A DNA stretch of 52,215 nucleotides. Source: JANLYQ01 sp031365725 (GTDB taxonomy: Bacteria; Actinomycetota; Actinomycetes; JACCUZ01). The notes beneath the pieces were generated by a model. The model was not told the origin of the DNA. It saw nothing but the letters and a program-made list of their open reading frames with translations, and searched no databases. Every line of letters begins with the position of its first letter. The stretch's first letter is position 1. Made by a program: the position numbers and the translations under genes. Where the stretch lies: the NCBI GenBank assembly GCA_031365725.1, contig JANLYQ010000009.1, positions 1-52,215 on the forward strand, in the 5' to 3' direction. Of this stretch, positions 1 to 9,312 are shown piece by piece.

Positions 1-1153
<1,153 letters not shown>

Positions 1154-1174
1154 CACGCTCGGTCCTGCTGCCCG

Positions 1175-1831
1175 TCAGCCAACCGGGTCGCTGCCCGCCG
1201 CGAGCTCCACCACCGGCAGTCGCGAGAGTGCGTCGACCGACAGGGCCTGCGCCTCGGCGAACACGAGCGCCTGCGCCGCGGCGATGCGATCGTCGACCAC
1301 CTGGCGCAAGGCGTAGGCAACCTTGCCCGTCTGGCGCACCGTCACGTCGTCGACCAACGGCTGGCGCACCGACGTGATGCCGACGCCGTCCGCTGTCCCG
1401 TCGGCGGCGAGCGGGACCCCGACGGTGAACCGCTCACGGGGGTTGGTGTCCCGGTCGGTGTAGTGGTCCCGCAGCTGCAGCAGCACCTTGTGCCAGCCCA
1501 GGATCTCCGGGTTGTCGTCGACCGAGGTGAGGTCTTCCTCGGTGAGCGCGTTGCCGGTGCTCCCGGTCGCGAAGCAACGGCCGTAGGACAGCAGGGCTGT
1601 CGTCCACACCGACTCCGCCACCACCGGGTCCGGCCGTGGCGACATCAACTCGGCGACGAGCCGCTCGCAGCACAGCAGCACCGTCTGCAGGTCCTCGAAG
1701 CGCGCCGTCAGGTCGGTCAGAGCCGCCGGTGTGGCGCCTCCGAGCCCTCGCAGCTCAGCCGGCGCGACCGGTGGCACAGGCAACGGGATCGGGGGCGGCA
1801 GAGTGCCGTCCGTCCCGGGGTCCTCGCTCAT
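1175..1831 (-). CDS. Conserved-looking protein of unknown function, coupled to groEL-like gene
   Basis: A 218-residue soluble protein that I do not recognise. The N-terminus (residues 11-24) is proline-rich; the rest looks largely helical and acidic, with no membrane segment, signal peptide or cysteine motif. ATG at 1831 overlaps the chaperonin stop codon (ATGA), so its translation is coupled to the GroEL-like gene. A longer upstream reading in the same frame exists but is antisense-like and arginine-rich, so it was not used. Position in the operon suggests an accessory role for the chaperonin or the monooxygenase; this is inference from context only. Confidence 0.7.
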   Translation of the reverse strand: MSEDPGTDGTLPPPIPLPVPPVAPAELRGLGGATPAALTDLTARFEDLQTVLLCCERLVAELMSPRPDPVVAESVWTTALLSYGRCFATGSTGNALTEEDLTSVDDNPEILGWHKVLLQLRDHYTDRDTNPRERFTVGVPLAADGTADGVGITSVRQPLVDDVTVRQTGKVAYALRQVVDDRIAAAQALVFAEAQALSVDALSRLPVVELAAGSDPVG

Positions 1832-3519
1832 CCGATCGAGGGGCCGAGGCCCATCGACTGCGGGGTGCTGGAGTCCGGCGAGGGCTGGTGCAGCCCCTCG
1901 TCGAGTGCTCCGAACTCCGTCATCAGAGCCCGACTGCCGCCCCACGGTGTCTGCTCCTCGGCGACCAGGGTGTTGGTCGTCAGCAGCAGGCCGGCGACCG
2001 ATGCGCCGTTCTGCAAGGCCGAGCGGCACACCCGCAACGGGTCCAGGATCCCCATCTCGATGAGGTTGCCGTAGCGACCGTTGAGGGCGTCGAAGCCCTC
2101 GTCGGTGTCCATCGCCGCCACCTTGGTGATGACCTCCTGGCCGGAGTAGCCGGCGTTGGTGGCGATCAGGTAGCACGGCTCGGTCAGCGCCCGACGCACG
2201 ATCTCGACGCCGGTCTTGTAGTCGCCCTCGACATCAAGGCCATCAAGCTCGGGCGCGGCATGCAGCAACGCTACGCCGCCGCCTGCCACGATGCCCTCGG
2301 CCATCGCCGCGCGGGTCGCGGACAGGGCGTCTTCGACCCGGTGCTGCAGCTCGTTGAGCTCGGCGTTGGTCGGTGCCCCGACTCGGATGACGGCGACCTT
2401 GCCCGAGAGCGAGCCGATGCGCTCGGAGAGCACCTCTTCGTCGATGCCGAACGTCGCCCGGTCGAGCTCGCTGCGCAGCTGGGCGACCCGGAAGTCGATC
2501 TGCTCCTGCGTGCCCGAACCACCAATGATCTTCGTGTTGTCGGCGGTGACGCGCACCTGACGGGCGCGGCCGAGCTGCTCGATCTTCATGGTCTCGAGGG
2601 TGAAGCCGGAGTGCTTGCTGTAGACATCGCCGCCGGTGATGGTGGCAATGTCCTCGAGCTTGCGCAGCCGGCGGTCACCGAAGCCCGGCGCCTTCGTTGC
2701 GCAGGCGCGGAAGATGCCGTTGACGTGGTTGTGCACGAGCATGCTCAACGCCGAGCCGTCGACGGTCTCGGCGATGATGACCAGCGGCCGCGGGTCGCGC
2801 ATCACCTTGTCCAGGATGGGCATCAGCTCCTGGACCTTGGTGATCTTCTCGCTGCAGAGCAGGATGTACGGGTCGTCCAGCACCGCTTCCAGACTGGCCG
2901 GGTGGGTCACGAGGTACGGCGACAGGTAGCCGTTGTCGTACTCGAAGCCCTCGATGAAGTCCACGCTCATGCCGTGCTCGACAGACTCCTCGACCGTCAC
3001 GATGCCGGTGTCCCCGACGGTGTGCAGGGCCCGCGCGATGACGTTGCCGACGACCTCGTCGTTGTTGGCGGAGATCGACGCGACCCGGGCGTAGTCCGCC
3101 TCGGTCACGACCGGGTGCGCGACCTTGCGCAGGTGCTCGACGATGTGTCCCACAGCGAGGTCGATGCCGCGCTTGACGACGACCGGGTTGCCACCGCCGC
3201 CGATAGCGTCCATGCCTTCACGCACGATCGCCTGGGCGATCACCGTGGCAGTCGTGGTGCCGTCACCCACGATGTCGTTGGTCTTGATCGCGGCTTCCTT
3301 GACCAGCTGGGCGCCCATGTTCTCGAAAGGATCACTCAGGTACAGCTCGCGGGCGATCGTGACGCCGTCGTTGGTGACCACCGGCGAACCGGTGATCTTC
3401 TCGAGGATGACGTTGCGGCCCTTCGGCCCCAGCGTCGACTTCACCGCCTCCGCAAGCTGGTCGACGCCGGACTGCAGCAGTCGTCGAGCGTCCTCTCCGT
3501 AACGCAGCTCCTTGGCCAT
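1828..3519 (-). CDS. Specialised GroEL-like chaperonin of the monooxygenase operon (MimG type)
   Basis: A 563-residue HSP60 chaperonin. Seen: TLGPKGRNV (residues 29-37) and the nucleotide-binding motif GDGTTTATV (85-93), apical-domain KAPGFGDRR, and GIVAGGGVALL. It departs from housekeeping GroEL: the usual NKIRG stretch of the apical domain reads NHVNG, and the C-terminus ends in a Ser/Pro-rich tail instead of Gly-Gly-Met repeats. Known: mycobacterial mim operons carry a dedicated chaperonin-like protein needed to produce active hydroxylase large subunit. A strong Shine-Dalgarno (GAGGAG, 5 bases before ATG) supports the start at 3519. It sits downstream of the alcohol dehydrogenase gene with a 78-base gap, and overlaps the next gene by ATGA. 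Probably dedicated to folding PrmA. Confidence 0.93.
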   Translation of the reverse strand: MAKELRYGEDARRLLQSGVDQLAEAVKSTLGPKGRNVILEKITGSPVVTNDGVTIARELYLSDPFENMGAQLVKEAAIKTNDIVGDGTTTATVIAQAIVREGMDAIGGGGNPVVVKRGIDLAVGHIVEHLRKVAHPVVTEADYARVASISANNDEVVGNVIARALHTVGDTGIVTVEESVEHGMSVDFIEGFEYDNGYLSPYLVTHPASLEAVLDDPYILLCSEKITKVQELMPILDKVMRDPRPLVIIAETVDGSALSMLVHNHVNGIFRACATKAPGFGDRRLRKLEDIATITGGDVYSKHSGFTLETMKIEQLGRARQVRVTADNTKIIGGSGTQEQIDFRVAQLRSELDRATFGIDEEVLSERIGSLSGKVAVIRVGAPTNAELNELQHRVEDALSATRAAMAEGIVAGGGVALLHAAPELDGLDVEGDYKTGVEIVRRALTEPCYLIATNAGYSGQEVITKVAAMDTDEGFDALNGRYGNLIEMGILDPLRVCRSALQNGASVAGLLLTTNTLVAEEQTPWGGSRALMTEFGALDEGLHQPSPDSSTPQSMGLGPSIG

Positions 3520-3597
3520 GGGTTCTCCTCGTGCTCGGTGCGGCTGGTGGATGTGGTCAAGCTCATGATCGTCGTGCGGGACAGTCAGAAGCTGCTG

Positions 3598-4623
3598 CTA
3601 CGGGACCAAGATCGCCCGCCCACGAACCTGGCCGGCGTCGAGGTCGTGCAGCGCCTCGACAGCGGCATCGAGGGGATAGGTGCGGGTGTGCAGGGTGACC
3701 TTGCCGGCCTCGGCCAGCACCATGAGCTCAGCCAGCTCGTTGTAGGTGCCGACGATGTTGCCGACGATGTTGCGCTCGGTGGAGATGACGTCGAGGGTCG
3801 GGATGGTCAGCGTGCCGCCGTACCCGATGACGTAGTACGACCCGCCGGCGCGGGTCATCGCGAAGCCATCGTTCTCTGCGCCCTGCTCGGCGACGAAGTC
3901 GAGCACGACGTCGGCACCGAGCCCGCCCGTGAGCTGCTTGACCGTGTCGACCTGCTTTCCGTCGGCGACCACGGTCTCGTCGGCGCCGAGCTGCTCGGCG
4001 AGCTTGAGCGCGTCTGCGTTGCGGTCGACCACGACGATGCGGGTCGCCGTCAAGGCGGCCAGGCACTGAATGCCGATGTGCCCGAGACCACCGGCACCGA
4101 TCAGCACGCAGGTCGTCCCGGGATAGAGCAACGGGATCGCCTTGCGCACCGCGTGGTACGCCGTGATGCCGGCATCGGTGAGGGCGGCCACGTCCTGGGG
4201 CTTCGTCGACGGGTCGAGCTTGACGCAAGCCCGGGCCGAGGTGAGCAGGTACTCGGCCATGCCGCCGTCGCAGCTGAGCCCCGGGAAGGTGCTCGCGCTG
4301 CAGTGCATGTCCTGACCGGCCCGGCAGGCTCGGCACAGGCCGCACGACGGCGTCGGGTGCAGGATCACCGTGTCGCCGACCGCAACATTCGTGACGGCCG
4401 AGCCGATCTCGTGCACCCAGCCGGCGTTCTCGTGGCCGATCGTGTAGGGCAGGGCGACTCCCATCGCCTCGGCCCACTGGCCTTCCATGATGTGCAGGTC
4501 GGTGCGGCACACTCCCGCACCGCCGATCTTGACGATGACGTCGAGCGGTCCGGTCAGGGTGGGCTCCGGCACCTCCTCGACCACCGGGTCCTGGTGATAG
4601 CCGTGCAAACGAACAGCCCTCAT
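3598..4623 (-). CDS. Zinc-dependent NAD alcohol dehydrogenase (medium-chain)
   Basis: A 341-residue medium-chain dehydrogenase. Catalytic-zinc ligands visible are Cys39 and His64-Glu65 (GHENAG); structural-zinc cysteines are Cys94, 97, 100 and 108; the third catalytic position appears to be Asp150 (LTDAG), as in many bacterial homologues. The Rossmann motif GAGGLGHIG is at 177-185 and Asp200 at the end of the second strand favours NAD. ATG at 4623 overlaps the preceding stop (ATGA), which fixes the start. In propane monooxygenase operons this enzyme oxidises the alcohol produced by the hydroxylase (2-propanol or 1-propanol to acetone or propanal); the substrate here is inferred from context. 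Confidence 0.92.
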   Translation of the reverse strand: MRAVRLHGYHQDPVVEEVPEPTLTGPLDVIVKIGGAGVCRTDLHIMEGQWAEAMGVALPYTIGHENAGWVHEIGSAVTNVAVGDTVILHPTPSCGLCRACRAGQDMHCSASTFPGLSCDGGMAEYLLTSARACVKLDPSTKPQDVAALTDAGITAYHAVRKAIPLLYPGTTCVLIGAGGLGHIGIQCLAALTATRIVVVDRNADALKLAEQLGADETVVADGKQVDTVKQLTGGLGADVVLDFVAEQGAENDGFAMTRAGGSYYVIGYGGTLTIPTLDVISTERNIVGNIVGTYNELAELMVLAEAGKVTLHTRTYPLDAAVEALHDLDAGQVRGRAILVP

Positions 4624-5327
4624 GACGTCTCCTCTTCCTTCTCGCCAAGTCCGGTCGTGCCATAGCGGGTGCGCAACATGCCCCGGCAGACACCGCCGTT
4701 GGCCTCGGCCGAGACCCGGGTGAGCCGGGCCCGACCGAGGTGCAACGGCAGCGCCGCGACGCCGACCGCCGCACCGGTAGTGGCGTCGACGAGAAGGGGG
4801 TCGCCGTCCCCCGCCGGGAGACCGAGCTCGGCGCGGCGGGACCGCAGCCTCTCCCGGTCCGCCGACGGCGGGACGTCGCCCAGGGTCATGGCCGCGAGCT
4901 GCTCCGGGGTGGTGCCCGCATTGAGCAGGGGACGGCAGACCCGATCGGTGCCGGCGAGCACGGCCTTGCGCACGAAGTCCGCTCGCAAGGTCTCGAGCTC
5001 GTCGGCTGCCTCGTCGCCGAAGGTGGCGACGAAGCCCGACCGGGCCGCGACACCTCCATTGATCTCCTTGGACGCAAAGTGGTCGACCAGCTCGACCTCG
5101 GTGCGCGCCACCCCGGCAACCCCACTGACCGCGTCGTAGGCGTCGGCCACCATGAGGAAGGCGAAGTTCGGTGCACAGAAGTACGTCGGCAGCCGCAGCT
5201 GGACTGCCGCCACCCCGTCCGGCGAGACGGTGCACGACGCCACAAAGCCCAGCGTCGTGACCGGCTCGTCGAGCTCGGGGTCCCGCACCACGTCGAGTGC
5301 GGCGAGTACGTCGCTCGCGACGGTCAC
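4620..5327 (-). CDS. DUF59/MIP18-family protein (iron-sulfur or metal-centre assembly-like)
   Basis: A 235-residue protein with an N-terminal MIP18/DUF59 domain: DPEL at 16-19, LGFV at 26-29, and a T-x-x-C element, TYFC, placing Cys51 at the family's conserved cysteine position. The C-terminal two thirds (about 100-235) is a specific extension rich in Asp and Arg, without a motif I recognise. The start is a GTG at 5327 whose last bases form the stop of the amidohydrolase gene (GTGA). An upstream extension to 5405 would run inside that gene and is arginine-rich, so it was rejected. DUF59 proteins of the SufT/MIP18 group help build Fe-S centres; here it may act on the PrmB 2Fe-2S cluster or on the diiron site (inference). 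Confidence 0.8.
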   Translation of the reverse strand: MTVASDVLAALDVVRDPELDEPVTTLGFVASCTVSPDGVAAVQLRLPTYFCAPNFAFLMVADAYDAVSGVAGVARTEVELVDHFASKEINGGVAARSGFVATFGDEAADELETLRADFVRKAVLAGTDRVCRPLLNAGTTPEQLAAMTLGDVPPSADRERLRSRRAELGLPAGDGDPLLVDATTGAAVGVAALPLHLGRARLTRVSAEANGGVCRGMLRTRYGTTGLGEKEEETS

Positions 5328-6385
5328 ACTGTCGCCTTGGCGCCCTCGACGAGGATGGCGGCGTCCTGGGCTGCCGGCGCACCGGCGGCTGCCGGCAGCT
5401 GGCACTCGGCCGGGACCTCGATGTCGTAGAGCTTGGCGGCGTTGAGACCGAGGATCTTCTTCTTCGTCGCGGTGTTCACCCGGGGGTAGTCCGAGAACTC
5501 GTCACTGGGATAGTCCCAGTCGACGAAGCCCTCGATCTGCCACTTCGGCTCCCAGATGCTGTAGTCGCTACCGAAGGTCATCTTGTCCTCGCCGACCCAG
5601 AACAAGAGCTCGCCCATGACTTTGGCGAAGAACTTGGGTCGGGCGTGCATGAGGCCACCGATGACCACCGAGAGACCGGCGTAGACGTTGGGCTCCTGGG
5701 TTGCCATGAAGCAGAAGTCCTCGATCCGCGGCAGCCCGACGTGCTCCACGATGAAGTTGAGCTCCGGGAAGTCGGTAGCGGCGTGGTCGACGTCCGCCAC
5801 GTCGAACGCGTCCTTGTCCAGCGGCCAGATCGTCGGCCCCTTGTGGACGTGGATGTTCTTGATGCCGAGCTCCTGGGACTTCTCCAGGAAGCGGTAGGCC
5901 TCGGGGTCTTTCAGCGTCCACCCACGCGAGCCTTCGTACCACTCGGCCGTGTAGAGCTTGACGCCCTTGAGGTTCCACCGCTTGGCATCGGTCTCCAGCT
6001 GCTTGATGCCGGCATCACCTTCACGCGGGTCCCAACGACCGTTGACGATGAACTTGTCCGGGTGCTTCTCCATCAGGGCGCCGTTGCGCTCAGTGGTGTT
6101 GAACCCGGTGCCGTACCACTCCTTGAGGTACGTGGACTGGAAGATCGCCTTGTCGACGTACCCGTCCTCGAACACGTTTTTCATGAGGTCCTCCTCGGAG
6201 GCCTTCATGAAGTGCTCGATGGTCCAGTGCGTCTCCGCCGGGCCGAGGCTCTGGTAGGCGTGGAAGCACTCGATCCAGCCCTTGGCGTACTGCTCGTGGC
6301 CTTTCACCCAGTTCTCGGGACTGGCGTCCCAGTGGTGCATGTGGCTGTCGACCACGAAGTACTTCTCGCCGTCCTTTTCGTACAC
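5324..6385 (-). CDS. Amidohydrolase-2 family metal-dependent hydrolase
   Basis: A 353-residue TIM-barrel metallohydrolase of the amidohydrolase-2 (ACMSD-like) family. Metal ligands can be read in the expected order: H15-x-H17 (DSHMHHW), His179 and His181 (IHVHKG), His215 (VEHVG) and Asp274 (GSDYS). The C-terminal 25 residues are Ala-rich. GTG at 6385 has AGGAGG four bases upstream. Homologues are a fixed part of prm/mim operons between prmD and the alcohol dehydrogenase gene, but their reaction is not established; a role in maturation or in handling a reaction product is possible. The family assignment is secure, the substrate unknown. Confidence 0.88.
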   Translation of the reverse strand: MYEKDGEKYFVVDSHMHHWDASPENWVKGHEQYAKGWIECFHAYQSLGPAETHWTIEHFMKASEEDLMKNVFEDGYVDKAIFQSTYLKEWYGTGFNTTERNGALMEKHPDKFIVNGRWDPREGDAGIKQLETDAKRWNLKGVKLYTAEWYEGSRGWTLKDPEAYRFLEKSQELGIKNIHVHKGPTIWPLDKDAFDVADVDHAATDFPELNFIVEHVGLPRIEDFCFMATQEPNVYAGLSVVIGGLMHARPKFFAKVMGELLFWVGEDKMTFGSDYSIWEPKWQIEGFVDWDYPSDEFSDYPRVNTATKKKILGLNAAKLYDIEVPAECQLPAAAGAPAAQDAAILVEGAKATV

Positions 6386-6469
6386 GATTCCTCCTGCGGG
6401 ATGAGAGCTGTGCGGGGCACCATCACGCTGCAGCGAGTGCAGCCAGGGTCACACCGGCGACCTACGGGG

Positions 6470-6862
6470 TCAGCCGTTGGCCGTCAGGTCGAAGCCGATG
6501 AACTCGGCGGCGTCCTCGGGGTTGGCGAACATGATCGTGCGGTCGTCTTCGTGGATCATGCGGCCGTAGTGGGTGGACATGTTCTCCTCGAACTCGGCCG
6601 CGTCATAGAAGCCCGATTCCTCGCCGAGCGCCTCGGAGATCTCGTCGTAGACAAAGTCCATCCGGTTGACTGCGTCGACCCGGATCATCGAGGGCAACGG
6701 GGTGATGGTCACGCCCTTCTTGGTCTTCATCACCTCGGCGACGATGACCCCGACCTGGTTGTTCATCAGGGTCACGCCGCACATGTTCGACGCCGTGTTG
6801 TCGGCGCTGAACGCGCTCTCGGTCGTCTTGTACGCGGTCTTGGTCGACTGGTAGCCGGTCAC
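6470..6862 (-). CDS. prmD: Propane monooxygenase coupling (effector) protein
   Basis: A 130-residue protein of the MmoB/DmpM effector family, which binds the hydroxylase and tunes the diiron site and electron transfer without a cofactor of its own. Visible are the family-like core CGVTLMNNQVGVIVAEVM and a C-terminal segment ending FIGFDL. It starts with a GTG at 6862 that overlaps the PrmC stop (GTGA). Length is normal for the family. Gene order hydroxylase large, reductase, hydroxylase small, coupling protein matches prmABCD/mimABCD. Confidence 0.92.
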   Translation of the reverse strand: MTGYQSTKTAYKTTESAFSADNTASNMCGVTLMNNQVGVIVAEVMKTKKGVTITPLPSMIRVDAVNRMDFVYDEISEALGEESGFYDAAEFEENMSTHYGRMIHEDDRTIMFANPEDAAEFIGFDLTANG

Positions 6863-8079
6863 TGGGTCAGCTCCTTGGGCTCGGTGATGCTCAGGTCGGT
6901 GAGGATCCCGCTGAACCGGCTCTTGGCCCGGTCCAGACCGTCCTCGAACCGCGGGGGCTTAGCGTCGGGCTGTGACCACAGGGGCTGCATCTCGCGGGCT
7001 GCGGTGATGCAGCGCGGGACCCAGGTCGAGAGCCAGCCGTCGATGACCGTCTTGTTGTGGTCGGCGAACTCCTTGTCGTTGGTGAGGAGCTCGAACATGG
7101 CCTTCGTGTAGCGCAGGTCGCGCTCGGCGTAGTCGTGCTCGCCGGCACCGACCACCGTCGGGGTGACGAAGTCACCGTTGCGCGGGGACGCCTGCTGAAC
7201 CAGGTGGCTGCGGAAGAGCTCACCCACGAGGGGCTCGAAGACGACGTTGGCCGCGAAGATGGCCACGGCCCAGTCATCGATCGCGGTGAGCTGCTCGGCA
7301 ACCCTGCGGACGCCCTGCCAGGCCGGGTCGGAGTTCCAGGTCTCGATGTGCGCCGCGCCGTCGAAGCTCTCGATCTCCTCGGTGAGCGTGAGGTTGTAGA
7401 GCGCCAGGTCCTGGGCGAACCGGATGCGGTGCATGCTGTTCACCGAGATGGCGTTGTTGTGCATGTTGGTTGGCGCCCGACGCTGAGCATTGGCGAACAG
7501 GTAGAGGCCGAGACCCTGCTCGACGTGCATCCACGCACCGACGTTGCGCTCGACGAAGGTGACCCAGTTAGGGTTCCACTGCTCGAAGGCCTTGGTGTTG
7601 CGGGCCGTCTCGATGTTCTGGGTGAGCTGACGCACGACGTTGGAGTTGTACCGGTAGAACGTGAGCTCCCACTCCTCGTTGGGGTCACGGAACTCGTGCC
7701 AGCCGTGCGCCGGCCAGTCGTAGCCCTTGCCGCCGGAGCCAGGGAAGCGCTCCGGGATCGGGCGGTCGCTGCCCCACGCCTTCAGCGCGGTCCAGTCCAG
7801 CGGGTAGCCACCCTGACCGTCACTGAAGCCGTAGAGCCAGCCCTGGCTGAGGTAGTGCCGCGGGTCCGGCTGGACCTCGACGGTGACGTCCTCGTAGTGG
7901 GTCTGCTTACGCTTCTTCGGCGTGTAGTAGTTGTAGCGACGGGCCGTGGAGTCCGGGAACACCTTGGCGCCGGCCTCGGCGTCGGTGAACGTGGGCTTGG
8001 GAAGGCTGCGTTCGTCAGAGACGGTCACGTCGCTCGTGCCACGCGCGGTGGGCACGGCAGGTGCCTGGGTGTCGGTCAT
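6859..8079 (-). CDS. prmC: Propane monooxygenase hydroxylase small (beta) subunit
   Basis: A 406-residue ferritin-like subunit of a soluble diiron monooxygenase hydroxylase. It resembles the small subunit of mim/prm enzymes along its whole length (YYTPKKRKQTHYEDV near the N-terminus, the Trp/Tyr-rich stretch WELTFYRYNSNVVRQ, and IETWNSDPAWQGVRR) and, as usual for beta subunits, does not carry the pair of E-x-x-H iron motifs. ATG at 8079 is preferred over an in-frame GTG at 8100 because the extra residues are Arg-rich and a GCGAGG stretch precedes the ATG. It lies 33 bases after prmB. Confidence 0.93.
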   Translation of the reverse strand: MTDTQAPAVPTARGTSDVTVSDERSLPKPTFTDAEAGAKVFPDSTARRYNYYTPKKRKQTHYEDVTVEVQPDPRHYLSQGWLYGFSDGQGGYPLDWTALKAWGSDRPIPERFPGSGGKGYDWPAHGWHEFRDPNEEWELTFYRYNSNVVRQLTQNIETARNTKAFEQWNPNWVTFVERNVGAWMHVEQGLGLYLFANAQRRAPTNMHNNAISVNSMHRIRFAQDLALYNLTLTEEIESFDGAAHIETWNSDPAWQGVRRVAEQLTAIDDWAVAIFAANVVFEPLVGELFRSHLVQQASPRNGDFVTPTVVGAGEHDYAERDLRYTKAMFELLTNDKEFADHNKTVIDGWLSTWVPRCITAAREMQPLWSQPDAKPPRFEDGLDRAKSRFSGILTDLSITEPKELTQ

Positions 8080-8112
8080 GTTGGTCGGCCTCGCTCTCAC
8101 TCGTGTGTGCGG

Positions 8113-9183
8113 TCAGTTGGAGCCGGTGGTCGTGAACTTGTCGTAGTAGATGTGCTTCTCGTCGACACCGAGGGCGGTGAGGACTTCCATCGCGGCCTCC
8201 ACCATCGGCGGTGGACCGCAGACGTAGGCGTCGGCGCCGGCAAGGTCTGTCTCGCTGTTCTTGATCACTTCAGTGACAAAGCCGGTCTCGCCGTCCCAGG
8301 GCTCGTCGTCGGAGGGCTCCGACAGCGCGGGCACGAACCGGAAGTTCGGGAGCTGTTCCTGGAGGGCGAGCAGCTCCTTCTCGAAGCACAGGTCACGACG
8401 ACCCCGGGCTCCGTAGTAGTACGTCGCCTTTCGGTCGCTGCCCTTCTCGGCCAGCGCACGGAGCACCGAGAGGATCGGTGCCATGCCGGCACCGCCCCCG
8501 ACGAAGATCAGATCGCTGTCGCGGCCGTCCCGCAAGGTGAAGACACCGAAGGGGCCGACGACGTCCAGCCGGTCGCCGATCTCCAACCCGGAGTCCAGGA
8601 ACTTGGAGAACTGCCCGTCGGGATAGCAGCGGATCACGAACTCCAGCTGCCCCGACTCCTTCGCGGAGATGTTGGCCATCGAGAACGACCGGGTCGCCTC
8701 GGTGCCGGGGATCGCGATGTCGACGTACTGGCCGGGAAAGAAAGCCAGATCCGTCGGCTCCACGAGCTGGAGCACAAGGTGGCGCATGTCGTGGGTGACG
8801 TGCTCCTTTGACACCACCGTCGCCACGGCCTTCTGGATCGGGTGGCCGGAGCGGATCATCTCTTCGTCGTAGTTGAGGAGCTCGATCCGCACGTCCTCGT
8901 AGACATGAGCACGGCAGAGCAGCGTGAAGCCGTCGTCGCGCTCGAAGTCGGGAAGGGCGAACGTCGAGTACGAGTCGAGCTCGATGTCCTCGCCGTCCAG
9001 GACGAAGGACTTGCAGGCGGCACACTGGCCTTCCTTGCACCCGTGCATGAGCATCAGGCCCTGCTCGGACGCCGCCCGGAGCACGGTCTGCTCCTCATCG
9101 ACCTCGATCTCGATGCCCACCGGTTCGAAACGCACGAGGTGCTTCTCGCCCATCATGCCCTCCGGTTGTGTGGGTGTGCTCAT
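8113..9183 (-). CDS. prmB: Propane monooxygenase reductase (2Fe-2S/FAD)
   Basis: A 356-residue electron-transfer subunit that passes electrons from NADH through FAD and a 2Fe-2S cluster to the hydroxylase. The plant-type ferredoxin domain has Cys49, 54, 57 and 90 (HGCKEGQCAACKS and LLCRAH). The ferredoxin-reductase part has the FAD motif RSFSMAN (164-170), the nucleotide motif GGGAGMAP (228-235) and CGPPPM (321-326). ATG at 9183 has only a weak Shine-Dalgarno (GCGGGG) and follows a strong hairpin in the prmA-prmB gap, which may affect its translation or message stability. Confidence 0.95.
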   Translation of the reverse strand: MSTPTQPEGMMGEKHLVRFEPVGIEIEVDEEQTVLRAASEQGLMLMHGCKEGQCAACKSFVLDGEDIELDSYSTFALPDFERDDGFTLLCRAHVYEDVRIELLNYDEEMIRSGHPIQKAVATVVSKEHVTHDMRHLVLQLVEPTDLAFFPGQYVDIAIPGTEATRSFSMANISAKESGQLEFVIRCYPDGQFSKFLDSGLEIGDRLDVVGPFGVFTLRDGRDSDLIFVGGGAGMAPILSVLRALAEKGSDRKATYYYGARGRRDLCFEKELLALQEQLPNFRFVPALSEPSDDEPWDGETGFVTEVIKNSETDLAGADAYVCGPPPMVEAAMEVLTALGVDEKHIYYDKFTTTGSN

Positions 9184-9199
9184 GTCCGGGCCCCGCGAT

Positions 9200-9228
9200 G
9201 GGACCGGCCGGTGGCGCCGGCCGGTCCC
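9200..9228 (-). other. Perfect intercistronic hairpin between prmA and prmB
   Basis: Two 12-base arms (9200-9211 and 9217-9228, GGGACCGGCCGG and its complement) enclose a 5-base loop in the 129-base gap between prmA stop and prmB start. No T-run follows on the minus strand, so it is unlikely to be a full terminator; it could stabilise the upstream prmA message, attenuate transcription, or shape prmB initiation 16 bases downstream. Confidence 0.7.
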
Positions 9229-9312
9229 TCACGGGCCAAGGGGTTCTGCGTGCTGATCGTGCTCAGCTTTGGTGCTGGTGATGCTGAACTGCGGATCCAG
9301 CAGGTCGAACCG

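Noticed and set aside
1636..4665. A 1009-codon open frame on the plus strand
   Set aside because: It is the exact antisense of the groEL-like, alcohol dehydrogenase and 218-residue genes, has no recognised motif, and is a by-product of strong third-position GC.
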